Shown here: piece by piece, positions 1 to 5,943 of the stretch
How the letters are laid out: the number at the start of each line of letters is the position of its first letter
Position numbering within the stretch: position 1 is the stretch's first letter
Assembly (NCBI GenBank): GCA_035627915.1
Contig: DASPKT010000234.1
Coordinates: forward strand, 1 to 5,943
Reading direction: 5' to 3'
Origin: DASPKT01 sp035627915
GTDB lineage: Bacteria; Pseudomonadota; Alphaproteobacteria; Azospirillales; Azospirillaceae
DNA length: 5,943 nucleotides
Made by a program: the position numbers and the translations under genes
The notes under the pieces: generated by a model
The model's database searches: none
What the model was told of the DNA's origin: nothing
What the model saw: only the letters and a program-made list of their open reading frames with translations

Positions 1-705
1 GAAGACGAGCAGGAACACCACGCCCAGCGCCAGCACGAACAGCGAGGACATGCGCTGGTGCACCAGGATGCGGTCGATGATGACCAGGAACAGGATCGGC
101 GGCACCAGGGCGAAGACGCTCAGCACCAGGGCAGCGATGCCGACATCGCGGAAGATGCGCCGCTCCTTCAGGACTTGGCCGATGAGCCAGCGCAGCCCGA
201 AGGGAGCGCCGCCGTCCTCCCCCGCCTGGTGGTCGCGCTTGACCAGCACGATCTCTCCCGACCATAGGTCGGTCAGGGTGATCTCGTCGATGGGGTCGCT
301 GGTGCCCGGGCGCCCGGGATCGCGGATCATCGCGATCGGCGGCTCGGTGGCGGCGTTGACGCCGACCAGCACCCGCGCGGTGCCGTCGCGCATCATCAGG
401 ATGGCCGGCATGGCGCGGCCCAGCCGCATGAGCTGGCGCCAGGTCATGTTCACGGCCTGTGCCTTCAGGCCCTTGTCCTTCGCCGCCTGCAGCAGCGTCG
501 GGACGGTGACCTCCTCCGCCGACGCGGCATAGGCGCGCAGCAGCTGCGGGCGCGACAGGTGCAGGCCGTGATGGCGCGCCACCATCATCAGCGCCCCCAG
601 CACCGTGTGCCCCGCGTCTGCCTCCGCCTCTTCCCGGCGACCCGTCCCGCCGTCTGCGGGCGCGGCCGTCTCCGGCCCATCCAGCTCCTCGTCCAGCGCT
701 GCCAT
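1..705 (-). CDS. Type I secretion-type ABC exporter with degenerate C39-like domain, N-terminal part (3' end outside window)
   Basis: This gene reads leftwards from ATG at 705 and is open to base 1, giving 235 residues of a protein usually about 700 long. Residues 1-33 are an acidic, probably disordered leader. Residues 34-157 resemble a C39-like peptidase domain: the ALMMVARHHG helix follows the place where peptidases carry the catalytic Cys in a DCG motif, but here it reads HTV. The His of the usual HF(V)VL strand is replaced by ARVLVG, while the Asp-Pro (D129-P130) remains. This matches the non-cleaving C39-like domain of HlyB-type transporters, which binds the substrate. From about residue 186 the first membrane helices begin (VPPILFLVIIDRILVHQRMS, then a second hydrophobic run), as in type I exporters. 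The ATPase domain is beyond the edge. By family, it would export a protein such as an RTX-like product through the inner membrane with HlyD- and TolC-type partners, none of which is visible here. The ribosome site is weak (GGGACGGA directly before ATG). Confidence 0.88.
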   Translation of the reverse strand, partial: MAALDEELDGPETAAPADGGTGRREEAEADAGHTVLGALMMVARHHGLHLSRPQLLRAYAASAEEVTVPTLLQAAKDKGLKAQAVNMTWRQLMRLGRAMPAILMMRDGTARVLVGVNAATEPPIAMIRDPGRPGTSDPIDEITLTDLWSGEIVLVKRDHQAGEDGGAPFGLRWLIGQVLKERRIFRDVGIAALVLSVFALVPPILFLVIIDRILVHQRMSSLFVLALGVVFLLVF

Positions 706-789
706 TCCGTCCCGTTCCGCCCGATCCGCCCCGCCCCGGTGCCTGGAGCGCCAAAGAGGCGGCCCCGCCTCCGGAGCCGCCCCGTCGCA

Positions 790-818
790 ATTGTAGTTAG
801 CCTGGACGGGTAATGCTA
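790..818 (-). promoter_or_regulatory. Candidate promoter for the type I exporter gene
   Basis: On the minus strand an unusually AT-rich patch in this GC-rich gap contains TACAAT (790-795), five of six matches to a -10 box. With a 17-nt spacer the -35 position reads TAGCAT (813-818), a poor match. It lies about 85 nt upstream of the exporter ATG and downstream of the candidate terminator of the preceding gene. The position is sensible, but the -35 is weak and this is a prediction by eye only. Confidence 0.3.
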
Positions 819-846
819 CGCCGGGATTGCGGACGCGGGGGGACAA

Positions 847-880
847 GGAAGGGGCGTTTCGGGGACGGCGGCGCCCCTCC
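847..880 (-). terminator. Candidate hairpin terminator of the glycosyltransferase gene
   Basis: Just after the glycosyltransferase stop codon, the minus strand reads GGAGGGGCG (872-880), a 15-nt loop, then CGCCCCTTCC (847-856). This makes a nine-pair GC-rich stem with one bulged T. The following T-run is poor (TTGTCCCC), so it may be a weak intrinsic terminator or a 3'-end stabilising hairpin. It separates the glycosyltransferase transcript from the exporter gene downstream. Confidence 0.38.
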
Positions 881-883
881 CCC

Positions 884-2113
884 TCAGCCCGGCAGCCCGA
901 ACCGCTCCGCCAGGACGCGGCGCAGCGCCGGCACCGCGACCCGGGCGGCGTCGTAGCGCTCCACCACCGTGCGCCGCGCCTCGGCGCGCAGCGGGGCCAG
1001 CTCCGCCGCCCGCGCGCAGGCGTCCGCCGCCGCCCCAGCCAGCCCCTCCGTATCGAAGAAGCCGGCCAGCAGCCCGTTGCGCCCGTCCGCCACCACCTCC
1101 TCCACCGGCGGCGTGCGCGATCCCAGCACCAGCGCGCCGCAGGCCATGGCCTCCAGCATCGACCAGCTCAGCACGAACGGGTAGGTCAGGTAGAGGTGGA
1201 CCCTGGACAGCCGCATCAGCGCCAGGAAGTCCGGGTACGCCAGGCTGCCCGGGAAGTGCACGCGGGACAGGTCGAGGCGGCCGCCCAGTTCCGCCAGCAG
1301 GCGCCCGCGGTAGGTCTCCCCGTCCGGCAGCCGGCGGCCGTAGGCGACGCCGTCGCCGCCGGCCAGGACCACCCGGGCGCCCGGGCGCCGCGCCAGCAGC
1401 GCCGGCAGGGCCCGCATGACCCGGTGGAAGCCGCGGTACGGCTCCAGCTCGCGCGCGGCGTAGGTGACGATCTCGTCGCCCGGCCGCAGCACCGTGCCGT
1501 CGGGCAGGGCGAGCGGCAGCGCCGGGCCCGGGCAGGCGGCGTCGGTGTCGATCCCGTCGTGCAGTTCCAGGATCTTCGGCCGGTAGGCCTCCGGGTGCAG
1601 GCCGCGCTGCCAGGCGGTCGGCGATATCCCGAGGTCACACGCCTCCAGCCCCAGCAGGTGGGTGGCGTTCATGGTGCGCACACGGGCCTGGTCGTCCAGG
1701 GTGGGCGGGTACTCCGGGTCGAAGTCCAGGTCGGTGCCGCTTGCGTGGTAGAAGAACTCGAAGTAGCCGACCAGCGGCGCCGCGGGCCACAGTTCCTTCA
1801 GGTAGAGCAGCTGGCCGAACCCGTTGTGCCCGACGATGAGGTCCGGCCGGTAGCCGCCGCGCCACAGCTCCAGCAGGCGGACCAGCGCCGCCTGGCCGCG
1901 CAGCACGGCGCGGGCGACCTCCTGCAGGTAGGGATGGTGGCGGTCGGCGCCGGCCAGCGGCGGCGCGTAGGTCAGCAGGCGGACGCCGGGGACGTCGGCG
2001 ATGGGCGTCTCGGCCAGCGCCGTGACCTCCACCCTGGGGTCGGCCGCCAGGGCGCGGGCCAGGTGCAGGAACTGGCCGGGGAAGTCCGTGTGCACGATGA
2101 GGACGCGGTACAT
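884..2113 (-). CDS. GT4-family glycosyltransferase (GT-B fold, Glyco_trans_4_3-type N-terminus)
   Basis: A complete 409-residue GT-B glycosyltransferase, expected in the cytoplasm or at the inner membrane and transferring a sugar from a nucleotide-sugar donor to a growing glycan. The N-terminal acceptor half begins MYRVLIVHTDFPGQF and contains GHNGFGQ (95-101), GYFEFFYH (116-123) and FDPEYPP (131-137), which I recognise from the family with Pfam-type Glyco_trans_4_3 N-domains. Then follow SPTAWQRG (164-171) and HDGIDTD (185-191). The C-terminal donor half has YAARELEPYRGFHR (218-231), the AGGDG loop (251-255) and PFVLSWSMLEAMACG (312-326). E321 is the second Glu of the GT4 E-x7-E motif; the first position is Phe (F313), which I recall as normal for this subfamily. 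The start is fixed by family alignment and by an in-frame TAA four codons upstream; there is no clear Shine-Dalgarno. It is divergent from a polysaccharide export operon, which suggests a role in assembling that glycan. Donor and acceptor cannot be told from sequence. Confidence 0.93.
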   Translation of the reverse strand: MYRVLIVHTDFPGQFLHLARALAADPRVEVTALAETPIADVPGVRLLTYAPPLAGADRHHPYLQEVARAVLRGQAALVRLLELWRGGYRPDLIVGHNGFGQLLYLKELWPAAPLVGYFEFFYHASGTDLDFDPEYPPTLDDQARVRTMNATHLLGLEACDLGISPTAWQRGLHPEAYRPKILELHDGIDTDAACPGPALPLALPDGTVLRPGDEIVTYAARELEPYRGFHRVMRALPALLARRPGARVVLAGGDGVAYGRRLPDGETYRGRLLAELGGRLDLSRVHFPGSLAYPDFLALMRLSRVHLYLTYPFVLSWSMLEAMACGALVLGSRTPPVEEVVADGRNGLLAGFFDTEGLAGAAADACARAAELAPLRAEARRTVVERYDAARVAVPALRRVLAERFGLPG

Positions 2114-2231
2114 GGGAACGAGTTAGCCCGCCGCGGGGTTCGCGCGCAAGGCCGCCCCGCCCCTGCGCTGGACAAGCCGCCCCCGGGTCGGGCAAGACTC
2201 AGGCCCCCGCTCCCCGAGGAATTGCACCTCC
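2114..2231. promoter_or_regulatory. Divergent intergenic region between glycosyltransferase and export operon
   Basis: This 118-nt gap must contain, or lie close to, the promoters of both the leftward glycosyltransferase and the rightward export operon, if both are transcribed from here. It is very GC-rich. The only -35-like word I see is TGGACA (2169-2174, plus strand), with no convincing -10 at the right distance. No operator-like inverted repeat stands out. The regulatory role rests on gene layout, not on a recognised motif. Confidence 0.4.
2216..2231 (+). promoter_or_regulatory. Ribosome binding site of the permease gene, with possible masking hairpin
   Basis: GAGGA (2216-2220) lies 11 nt before the permease ATG, a longer spacer than usual but acceptable. 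CCTC (2227-2230) just before the ATG could pair with GAGG to form a four-pair hairpin with a seven-base loop, partly hiding the site. The hairpin is short and may be chance. Confidence 0.5.
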
Positions 2232-3089
2232 ATGTCGCTTGTCGCCGACCCGTCCCTGCCGCCCCTGCCGACGGAGACCCATATCCGTCCGGGCGCGCAG
2301 CCGCTGGCCGGCTGGCTGCGCGAGGCCTGGCAGACCCGCCGCATCGCGCTGGTGCTGGCGCAGCGCAGCCTGAAGGCGCGCTACAAGCAGATGGCGCTGG
2401 GCGCCGGCTGGGCGGTGCTGCAGCCGCTGCTGCTGATGCTGGTGTTCTGGCTGTTCTTCGGCACCTTCCTGAAGGTGCCCGCCGGCGACGGCACCAGCTA
2501 TCCCGTCTTCGCCTTCACCGGCCTGGTGCTCTGGCAGTTCGTCGCGCGGGCGCTGACCGAGGCCAGCGGCAGCATCGTCGGCCAGCCGCACTTCGTCACC
2601 AAGGTCTACTTCCCCCGCGTGCACCTGCCGGTGGCGAGCCTGCTGGTGGCCGCCGCGGACGGTGCCGCCGGCCTCGCCTGCCTGGCGCTGCTGCTGGCCC
2701 TCACCGGCACCGTGCCGGGACCGGCGGTGCTGGCCCTGCCGCTGGTGCTGCTGCTGCTGGCGGCGCTGGGCACCGGGCTGGCGCTGTGGCTGTCGGCCCT
2801 GGCCGTGCGCTACCGCGACCTGACCCAGCTGCTGCCCTTCCTGACCCAGCTGCTGATGTTCGCGTCCCCCGTCATCTACCCCTCCGAGATCGTTCCGGAA
2901 CCGTACCGGTTCTTCTACGCCCTCAATCCGCTGGTGACCGTGCTGGAGGGGGCGCGCTGGGCGCTGCTGGGGGCGGAGCCGCCGGCGGCCCTGCCGGCGG
3001 CGCTGTCGGTGGTCCTGGTCCTGGCCCTGCTGGCCGGCGGGATGCGGGCGCTGAGGCGGGGCGAACCGGCCCTGTCAGACCTGGTATGA
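2232..3089 (+). CDS. Polysaccharide ABC exporter permease (Wzm/TagG/KpsM type, ABC-2 family)
   Basis: A complete 285-residue inner-membrane permease, the usual length for this family. It pairs with the ATPase encoded next to move a lipid-linked polysaccharide (O-antigen or capsule type) from cytoplasm to periplasm. After a roughly 25-residue Pro-rich leader comes an amphipathic stretch ending RSLKARYKQMALGAGWAVLQ (45-64), the conserved family entry motif. About six membrane segments follow, at roughly 60-80, 92-110, 132-158, 165-190, 199-217 and 253-271. Other family words are YPVFAFTGLVLWQF (90-103), VTKVYFPRVHLP (122-133), VRYRDLTQLLPF (192-203), SPVIYPSEIVPE (212-223) and NPL (232-234). 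It is the first gene of an operon; its TGA (3087-3089) lies within the ribosome site of the ATPase gene. Which glycan it carries cannot be read from the permease. O-antigen Wzm, capsule KpsM and teichoic acid TagG share these motifs; a Gram-negative setting favours the first two. Confidence 0.94.
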   Translation: MSLVADPSLPPLPTETHIRPGAQPLAGWLREAWQTRRIALVLAQRSLKARYKQMALGAGWAVLQPLLLMLVFWLFFGTFLKVPAGDGTSYPVFAFTGLVLWQFVARALTEASGSIVGQPHFVTKVYFPRVHLPVASLLVAAADGAAGLACLALLLALTGTVPGPAVLALPLVLLLLAALGTGLALWLSALAVRYRDLTQLLPFLTQLLMFASPVIYPSEIVPEPYRFFYALNPLVTVLEGARWALLGAEPPAALPAALSVVLVLALLAGGMRALRRGEPALSDLV

Positions 3090-3093
3090 GGGG
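3088..3093 (+). promoter_or_regulatory. Ribosome binding site deciding the ATPase start
   Basis: GAGGGG sits 7 nt before ATG 3101 and overlaps the permease stop codon (TGA 3087-3089). The earlier in-frame ATG at 3086 overlaps the same stop as ATGA but has no purine-rich site before it (upstream reads cagacctggt). This favours 3101, with ribosomes finishing the permease able to reinitiate there. ATG 3086 would add five residues (MRGGT). Confidence 0.6.
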
Positions 3094-3100
3094 CGGGACG

Positions 3101-3919
3101 ATGGCGAGCCTTCCCCTGACGGGCACGGCCCCCCTGCCCGCCATGGCGCCGCCGGCGGTCGAGGTCGTCGGCCTCGGCAAGCGCTACGGCGACGCGGCCG
3201 GGCTGCGCCACGGGACCCTGTACGACCGGCTGAGCGGCCGCGCGCCCCCGGCGGCGGCGCCGGAGCGCTGGGCGCTGCGCGACGTCAGCTTCGCCGTGCC
3301 GAAGGGCCAGGTGCTGGGCATCGTGGGCCGCAACGGCTCGGGCAAGACCACCCTGATGAAGGTGCTGAGCCGCATCACCAGCCCGACCGAGGGCCGCGCC
3401 GTGGTGCGCGGCCGGGTCGGCGCGCTGCTGGAAATCGGCTCCGGCTTCCATCCCGAGCTGACCGGGCGCGAGAACGTCCGCCTGACCGCGGCGCTGCTGG
3501 GCATGACGCCGGAGGAGGCCGCCGCCGCCCTGCCGGGGATCATCGACTTCGCCGAGATCGGGGCGCAGCTGGACGCGCCGGTGAAGCACTATTCCATCGG
3601 CATGTACATGCGCCTGGCCTTCGCCGTCTCCGCGCACCTGAGCGCCGAGATCCTGCTGCTGGACGAGATCCTGGCGGTGGGCGACGAGCGGTTCCAGGCG
3701 AAGTGCCGGGAGCGCATCCTGGGCCTCTGCCGCGCCGGCCGCACCGTCCTCATCATCAGCCACGTCAGCGCCATGCTGAAGGAGGTGTGCGAGCGCCTGC
3801 TGGTGCTGGAGGGCGGGCGCCTCGTCTATGACGGCGACCCGGTCGCGGGCGTCGACCACTACCACCGCGAAATCCTGCCCTACCCGGGCGGCGCCGCGCA
3901 GCCCGAGGACACGCCATGA
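3101..3919 (+). CDS. Polysaccharide ABC exporter ATPase (Wzt/KpsT/TagH type), short form without glycan-binding domain
   Basis: A 272-residue ATP-binding subunit (277 if started at 3086) that powers the permease encoded just upstream. Residues 1-18 are a Pro/Ala-rich leader. The nucleotide-binding domain starts with VEVVGLGKRYG (20-30), followed by the family-specific insertion HGTLYDRLSG (37-46) before WALRDVSF. Walker A is GRNGSGKT (76-83). The Q-loop region ALLEIGSGFHPELTGREN (108-125) is typical of polysaccharide exporters, with Glu where Gln is usual in other ABC proteins. The signature is YSIGMYMRLAF (164-174), replacing LSGGQ. Walker B is ILLLDE (184-189), the D-loop is AVGD (192-195) and the switch His is H221 (IISHVS). 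The domain ends at about residue 255 and only some 17 residues follow, so the C-terminal glycan-binding domain of long Wzt proteins (about 430 residues, E. coli O9a type) is absent. The stop overlaps the next gene's ATG as ATGA. Confidence 0.94.
   Translation: MASLPLTGTAPLPAMAPPAVEVVGLGKRYGDAAGLRHGTLYDRLSGRAPPAAAPERWALRDVSFAVPKGQVLGIVGRNGSGKTTLMKVLSRITSPTEGRAVVRGRVGALLEIGSGFHPELTGRENVRLTAALLGMTPEEAAAALPGIIDFAEIGAQLDAPVKHYSIGMYMRLAFAVSAHLSAEILLLDEILAVGDERFQAKCRERILGLCRAGRTVLIISHVSAMLKEVCERLLVLEGGRLVYDGDPVAGVDHYHREILPYPGGAAQPEDTP
3905..3909 (+). promoter_or_regulatory. Ribosome binding site of the methyltransferase gene
   Basis: GAGGA lies 6 nt before ATG 3916, inside the last codons of the ATPase gene. 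Together with the ATGA overlap (3916-3919) this supports coupled translation and fixes the methyltransferase start. Confidence 0.7.
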
Positions 3920-5943
3920 GCTGGGACTTCGTCTGGCAGCCCGAAGGGACCGCCGGCATCGCCGCGGACTGCCCCGCCTGCGGGCACGCGGGCCCGCACG
4001 CCCCCGTCCTGGTCATCCCGGGCGCCGGCCTGGGCGGCGCCGACTGGCGGGTGCTGCGCTGCGCCGGCTGCGCCACCCGCTTCTCCGCCGACCGGCGCGT
4101 CGCCGACTACGGCGGCGACGGCGGCGAGGAAGGCCCCGCCCTGGACTTCTACCTGGAGCAGAGCGCCGGCATCGACGCCATGCTGACGCCGCTGGCCTGG
4201 GCCCGGCCGGGCGGCGGCCGGCGACTGCTGGAGATCGGCGGCGGCTGCGGCTTCGTCAGCGACTTCGCCGAGCGCGCGCTGGGCTGGACCGCCAAGGGCT
4301 ACGACCCCTCGCCGCTCGCCCGGATGGGCCGCCGGCTGCTGGGCCTCGACATCGAGCTGGACTACTTCACCGACGACACGCCCCTGCCCCGTCCCTACGA
4401 CGTGGTCTACGCGTCGGAGGTGATCGAGCACGTGCCCGACCCGGAGGCGTTCGTGCGCACCATCGCGCGCGGCTGCGGCGAGGACGGCGTGGTGGTCCTG
4501 ACCACGCCGAACGGCGAGGCGCTGCACCCCGGCACCTCGCCCGCCACGCTGATCCCCATCGCCAGCCCCGGCATGCACCTGACGCTGTTCACGGCCGGCG
4601 CGCTGGAGGCGCTGCTGCGCCGCTGCGGCTTCGCCCACGCCGCCGTTGCGGCGACCCCGACCGCGCTGCGCGCCATCGCGTCCCGGGTGCCGCTGCCCGA
4701 CTGGGAGCGGCCGCTCGACCGGGCGCTCTACCGGGACTACCTGCACGCGCGGGCCGGGGACGCCGGCGGCTCGCCGCGGCTGGCCAGCGGCATGCGCTAC
4801 CGCCTGTTCAAGGCGCTGGTGAACGAGGCGCGCTACGCGGAGGCCCTGCCCGTCTTCGACGCGCTGGCCGCAGCGGCGCGCGACGCCTACGGCCTCGACC
4901 TCGCCGCGGCCGGGCATCCCGGGGAAGGCGGCGGCCTCGAGGCGCTGGCGCGCCGGCAGCCCTTCAACCTGACCGGCCTGTACTATTTCCGGGCCGTCGT
5001 CGCCGCCAACCTGGAGCAGGACCCGGCGGCGGCCGCGCGCTTCGCCCTGGCCGCCGCCGAGACCGGCGCCGTCCTCCGGGCGGCGCTGCAGGCGGCCGGG
5101 CTGGACGACGGCGAGACCGAGGACCTGACCCGCCAGGCGGCCCTGCTGGCGCTGACCTTCCTGCCGGGCCGGGACGCCGGCGCGGCCGCCGACCTGTTCC
5201 GCCGGCTGGCCCGGCACCCCCGGACCTTCGGCCTGACCGCGGAGGAGCTGGAGCGTGCCCGCAGGCCCCTGGTGCTGGCCCTGACCCGCCAGGGCGCCCT
5301 GCGCGCCCTCGCCGCCGTGCTGCGCACGACCGTCGGGACGTCGACGCCGGCCCGCGCCGCCCCGGACGCGGACGGGGACGCCGTGCTGCCGCTGGTCCGC
5401 TCGGCCCTGGCCCAGCGGGACTGGCACACGGTCGCCGACCTGGCGGAGCCGCTCGCCCCCGGGGACGACCGGTTCGGGCGCCTGCTGGCGCTGGCGCGCT
5501 GCCGGATGGCGGCCGAGGCGGCCGACGGTGATATCGATGCGCTCGCCGGATGCGGCCTGGCGGGCGCCGGAGCCCCGGAGACCGGCGAGATCGGCCGGCT
5601 GTTCACCGACCTCGTCGCCGCCGGCCGGGCGGGGACGGCCCGCCGGCTGCTGCCGGTGGCCGTCGAGGCGGCCCGGGCGGGGCCGCCCGAGACCCTGGGC
5701 TCCGTCCTGCTGGCGGCCGGCATGGTGCGGGAAGGGCAGCCGGACGGGCTCGCGGAGGCGGCCGAGCACTATGCCGCGGCGGCCGCCGCCTTTGCCGGGG
5801 TCCGCGGGCCGTCCGCGGACTGGACGCGGCTGGAGGACGAGGCCCGCGCCCGCGCGCGCCGCCTGCGCCTCGCCCTCGCCCGCGTCGCCTGCGCCGAGGG
5901 CCGCTGGGCGGACGCCGCCGCCTTCGATCCGGACGGCGACCCC
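3916..5943 (+). CDS. SAM-dependent methyltransferase with N-terminal Cys4 motif and long helical TPR-like tail (3' end outside window)
   Basis: The frame from ATG 3916 is open to the last base, giving at least 676 residues. Residues 19-52 hold two cysteine pairs, C19-x2-C22 and C49-x2-C52, as in a small zinc ribbon. Residues 75-260 form a class I methyltransferase domain of the Methyltransf_23 type: motif I is LLEIGGGCGF (104-113), the ribose-binding acid is D130 in GYDPSP, then SEVIEHV (167-173), LTTPNG (195-200) and HLTLFTAGALEALL (221-234). From about 293 (MRYRLFKALVNEARYAEAL) to the edge, the protein is Ala/Leu/Arg-rich and appears all-helical, with TPR-like hairpins at about 296-325, 610-626 and 650-670. 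I do not recognise this tail as a named domain. A stand-alone methyltransferase of this class is normally about 250-320 residues, so more than half of the protein is extra. It is the third gene of the export operon, suggesting methylation of the exported glycan or of a sugar precursor; the true substrate is unknown. No frameshift is seen. Confidence 0.88.
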   Translation, partial: MSWDFVWQPEGTAGIAADCPACGHAGPHAPVLVIPGAGLGGADWRVLRCAGCATRFSADRRVADYGGDGGEEGPALDFYLEQSAGIDAMLTPLAWARPGGGRRLLEIGGGCGFVSDFAERALGWTAKGYDPSPLARMGRRLLGLDIELDYFTDDTPLPRPYDVVYASEVIEHVPDPEAFVRTIARGCGEDGVVVLTTPNGEALHPGTSPATLIPIASPGMHLTLFTAGALEALLRRCGFAHAAVAATPTALRAIASRVPLPDWERPLDRALYRDYLHARAGDAGGSPRLASGMRYRLFKALVNEARYAEALPVFDALAAAARDAYGLDLAAAGHPGEGGGLEALARRQPFNLTGLYYFRAVVAANLEQDPAAAARFALAAAETGAVLRAALQAAGLDDGETEDLTRQAALLALTFLPGRDAGAAADLFRRLARHPRTFGLTAEELERARRPLVLALTRQGALRALAAVLRTTVGTSTPARAAPDADGDAVLPLVRSALAQRDWHTVADLAEPLAPGDDRFGRLLALARCRMAAEAADGDIDALAGCGLAGAGAPETGEIGRLFTDLVAAGRAGTARRLLPVAVEAARAGPPETLGSVLLAAGMVREGQPDGLAEAAEHYAAAAAAFAGVRGPSADWTRLEDEARARARRLRLALARVACAEGRWADAAAFDPDGDP

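Noticed and set aside
756..776. GAGGCGG..CCGCCTC inverted repeat and overlapping CTCCGGAG palindrome as an operator
   Set aside because: The arms are made only of G/C-rich words common in this genome, with a two-base loop, and I see no known operator consensus.
50..813. Several short plus-strand frames at the left end
   Set aside because: They are Arg/Ser/Pro-rich shadows antisense to the exporter gene, whose minus-strand frame has recognisable C39-like and membrane sequence. The part beyond 705 is intergenic.
2169..2199. TGGACA with aagact as a promoter for the export operon
   Set aside because: The -35 word is good, but the -10 matches only three of six bases and needs a 19-nt spacer.
827..3100. 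A very long plus-strand open frame running into the ATPase gene, covering the glycosyltransferase region and the permease
   Set aside because: Its product up to about base 3085 is Arg/Pro/Gln/Gly-rich low-complexity sequence with no family motifs. It is antisense to a clear GT4 enzyme and out of frame with a clear permease. Only the part from 3086 or 3101 is the real ATPase.
3828..5531. A long plus-strand open frame in another phase over the methyltransferase gene
   Set aside because: The product is almost entirely Arg/Pro/Gly/Ala, typical of a shifted frame in GC-rich DNA, and it overlaps the ATPase and methyltransferase genes out of phase.
3880..5769. A long minus-strand open frame opposite the methyltransferase gene (about 629 residues)
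   Set aside because: The translation is Gly/Arg/Gln/Ala-rich with no domain motifs, as expected opposite a GC-rich gene. The plus frame carries clear methyltransferase motifs.

Overview
The window is about 70-75% GC by eye, has no RNA genes, mobile elements or CRISPR array, and holds five protein genes with short intergenic gaps. The GC content, the strong G/C bias at third codon positions and the family membership (especially the glycosyltransferase) suggest a high-GC alphaproteobacterium, perhaps of the Rhodospirillales/Azospirillum type. This is an inference; there is no phylogenetic marker here.

Left part, minus strand. Positions 1-705 carry the N-terminal third of a type I secretion-type ABC exporter: a degenerate C39-like domain followed by the first membrane segments. 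Its membrane remainder and ATPase domain lie outside the window. After a 178-nt gap, which holds a candidate terminator and a candidate promoter, comes a complete GT4-family glycosyltransferase (884-2113, minus).

Right part, plus strand. A 118-nt divergent gap separates the glycosyltransferase from a tight three-gene operon: a Wzm/TagG/KpsM-type polysaccharide ABC permease (2232-3089), its Wzt-type ATPase (3101-3919, or from 3086), and a large protein starting at 3916 that is still open at the right edge. This last protein has an N-terminal four-cysteine motif, a SAM methyltransferase domain and an Ala-rich helical, partly TPR-like tail of at least 380 residues.

Taken together, the right part looks like the export end of a surface polysaccharide locus (O-antigen or capsule). 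The permease and ATPase would move a lipid-linked glycan across the inner membrane, the glycosyltransferase would help assemble it, and the methyltransferase would modify the glycan or a sugar precursor. The ATPase has no C-terminal glycan-binding domain, so the classic capped-end recognition model (E. coli O9a type) is not supported. The adjoining type I exporter probably belongs to a separate protein-secretion function. The most unusual element is the methyltransferase fused to a long tail of unknown function.
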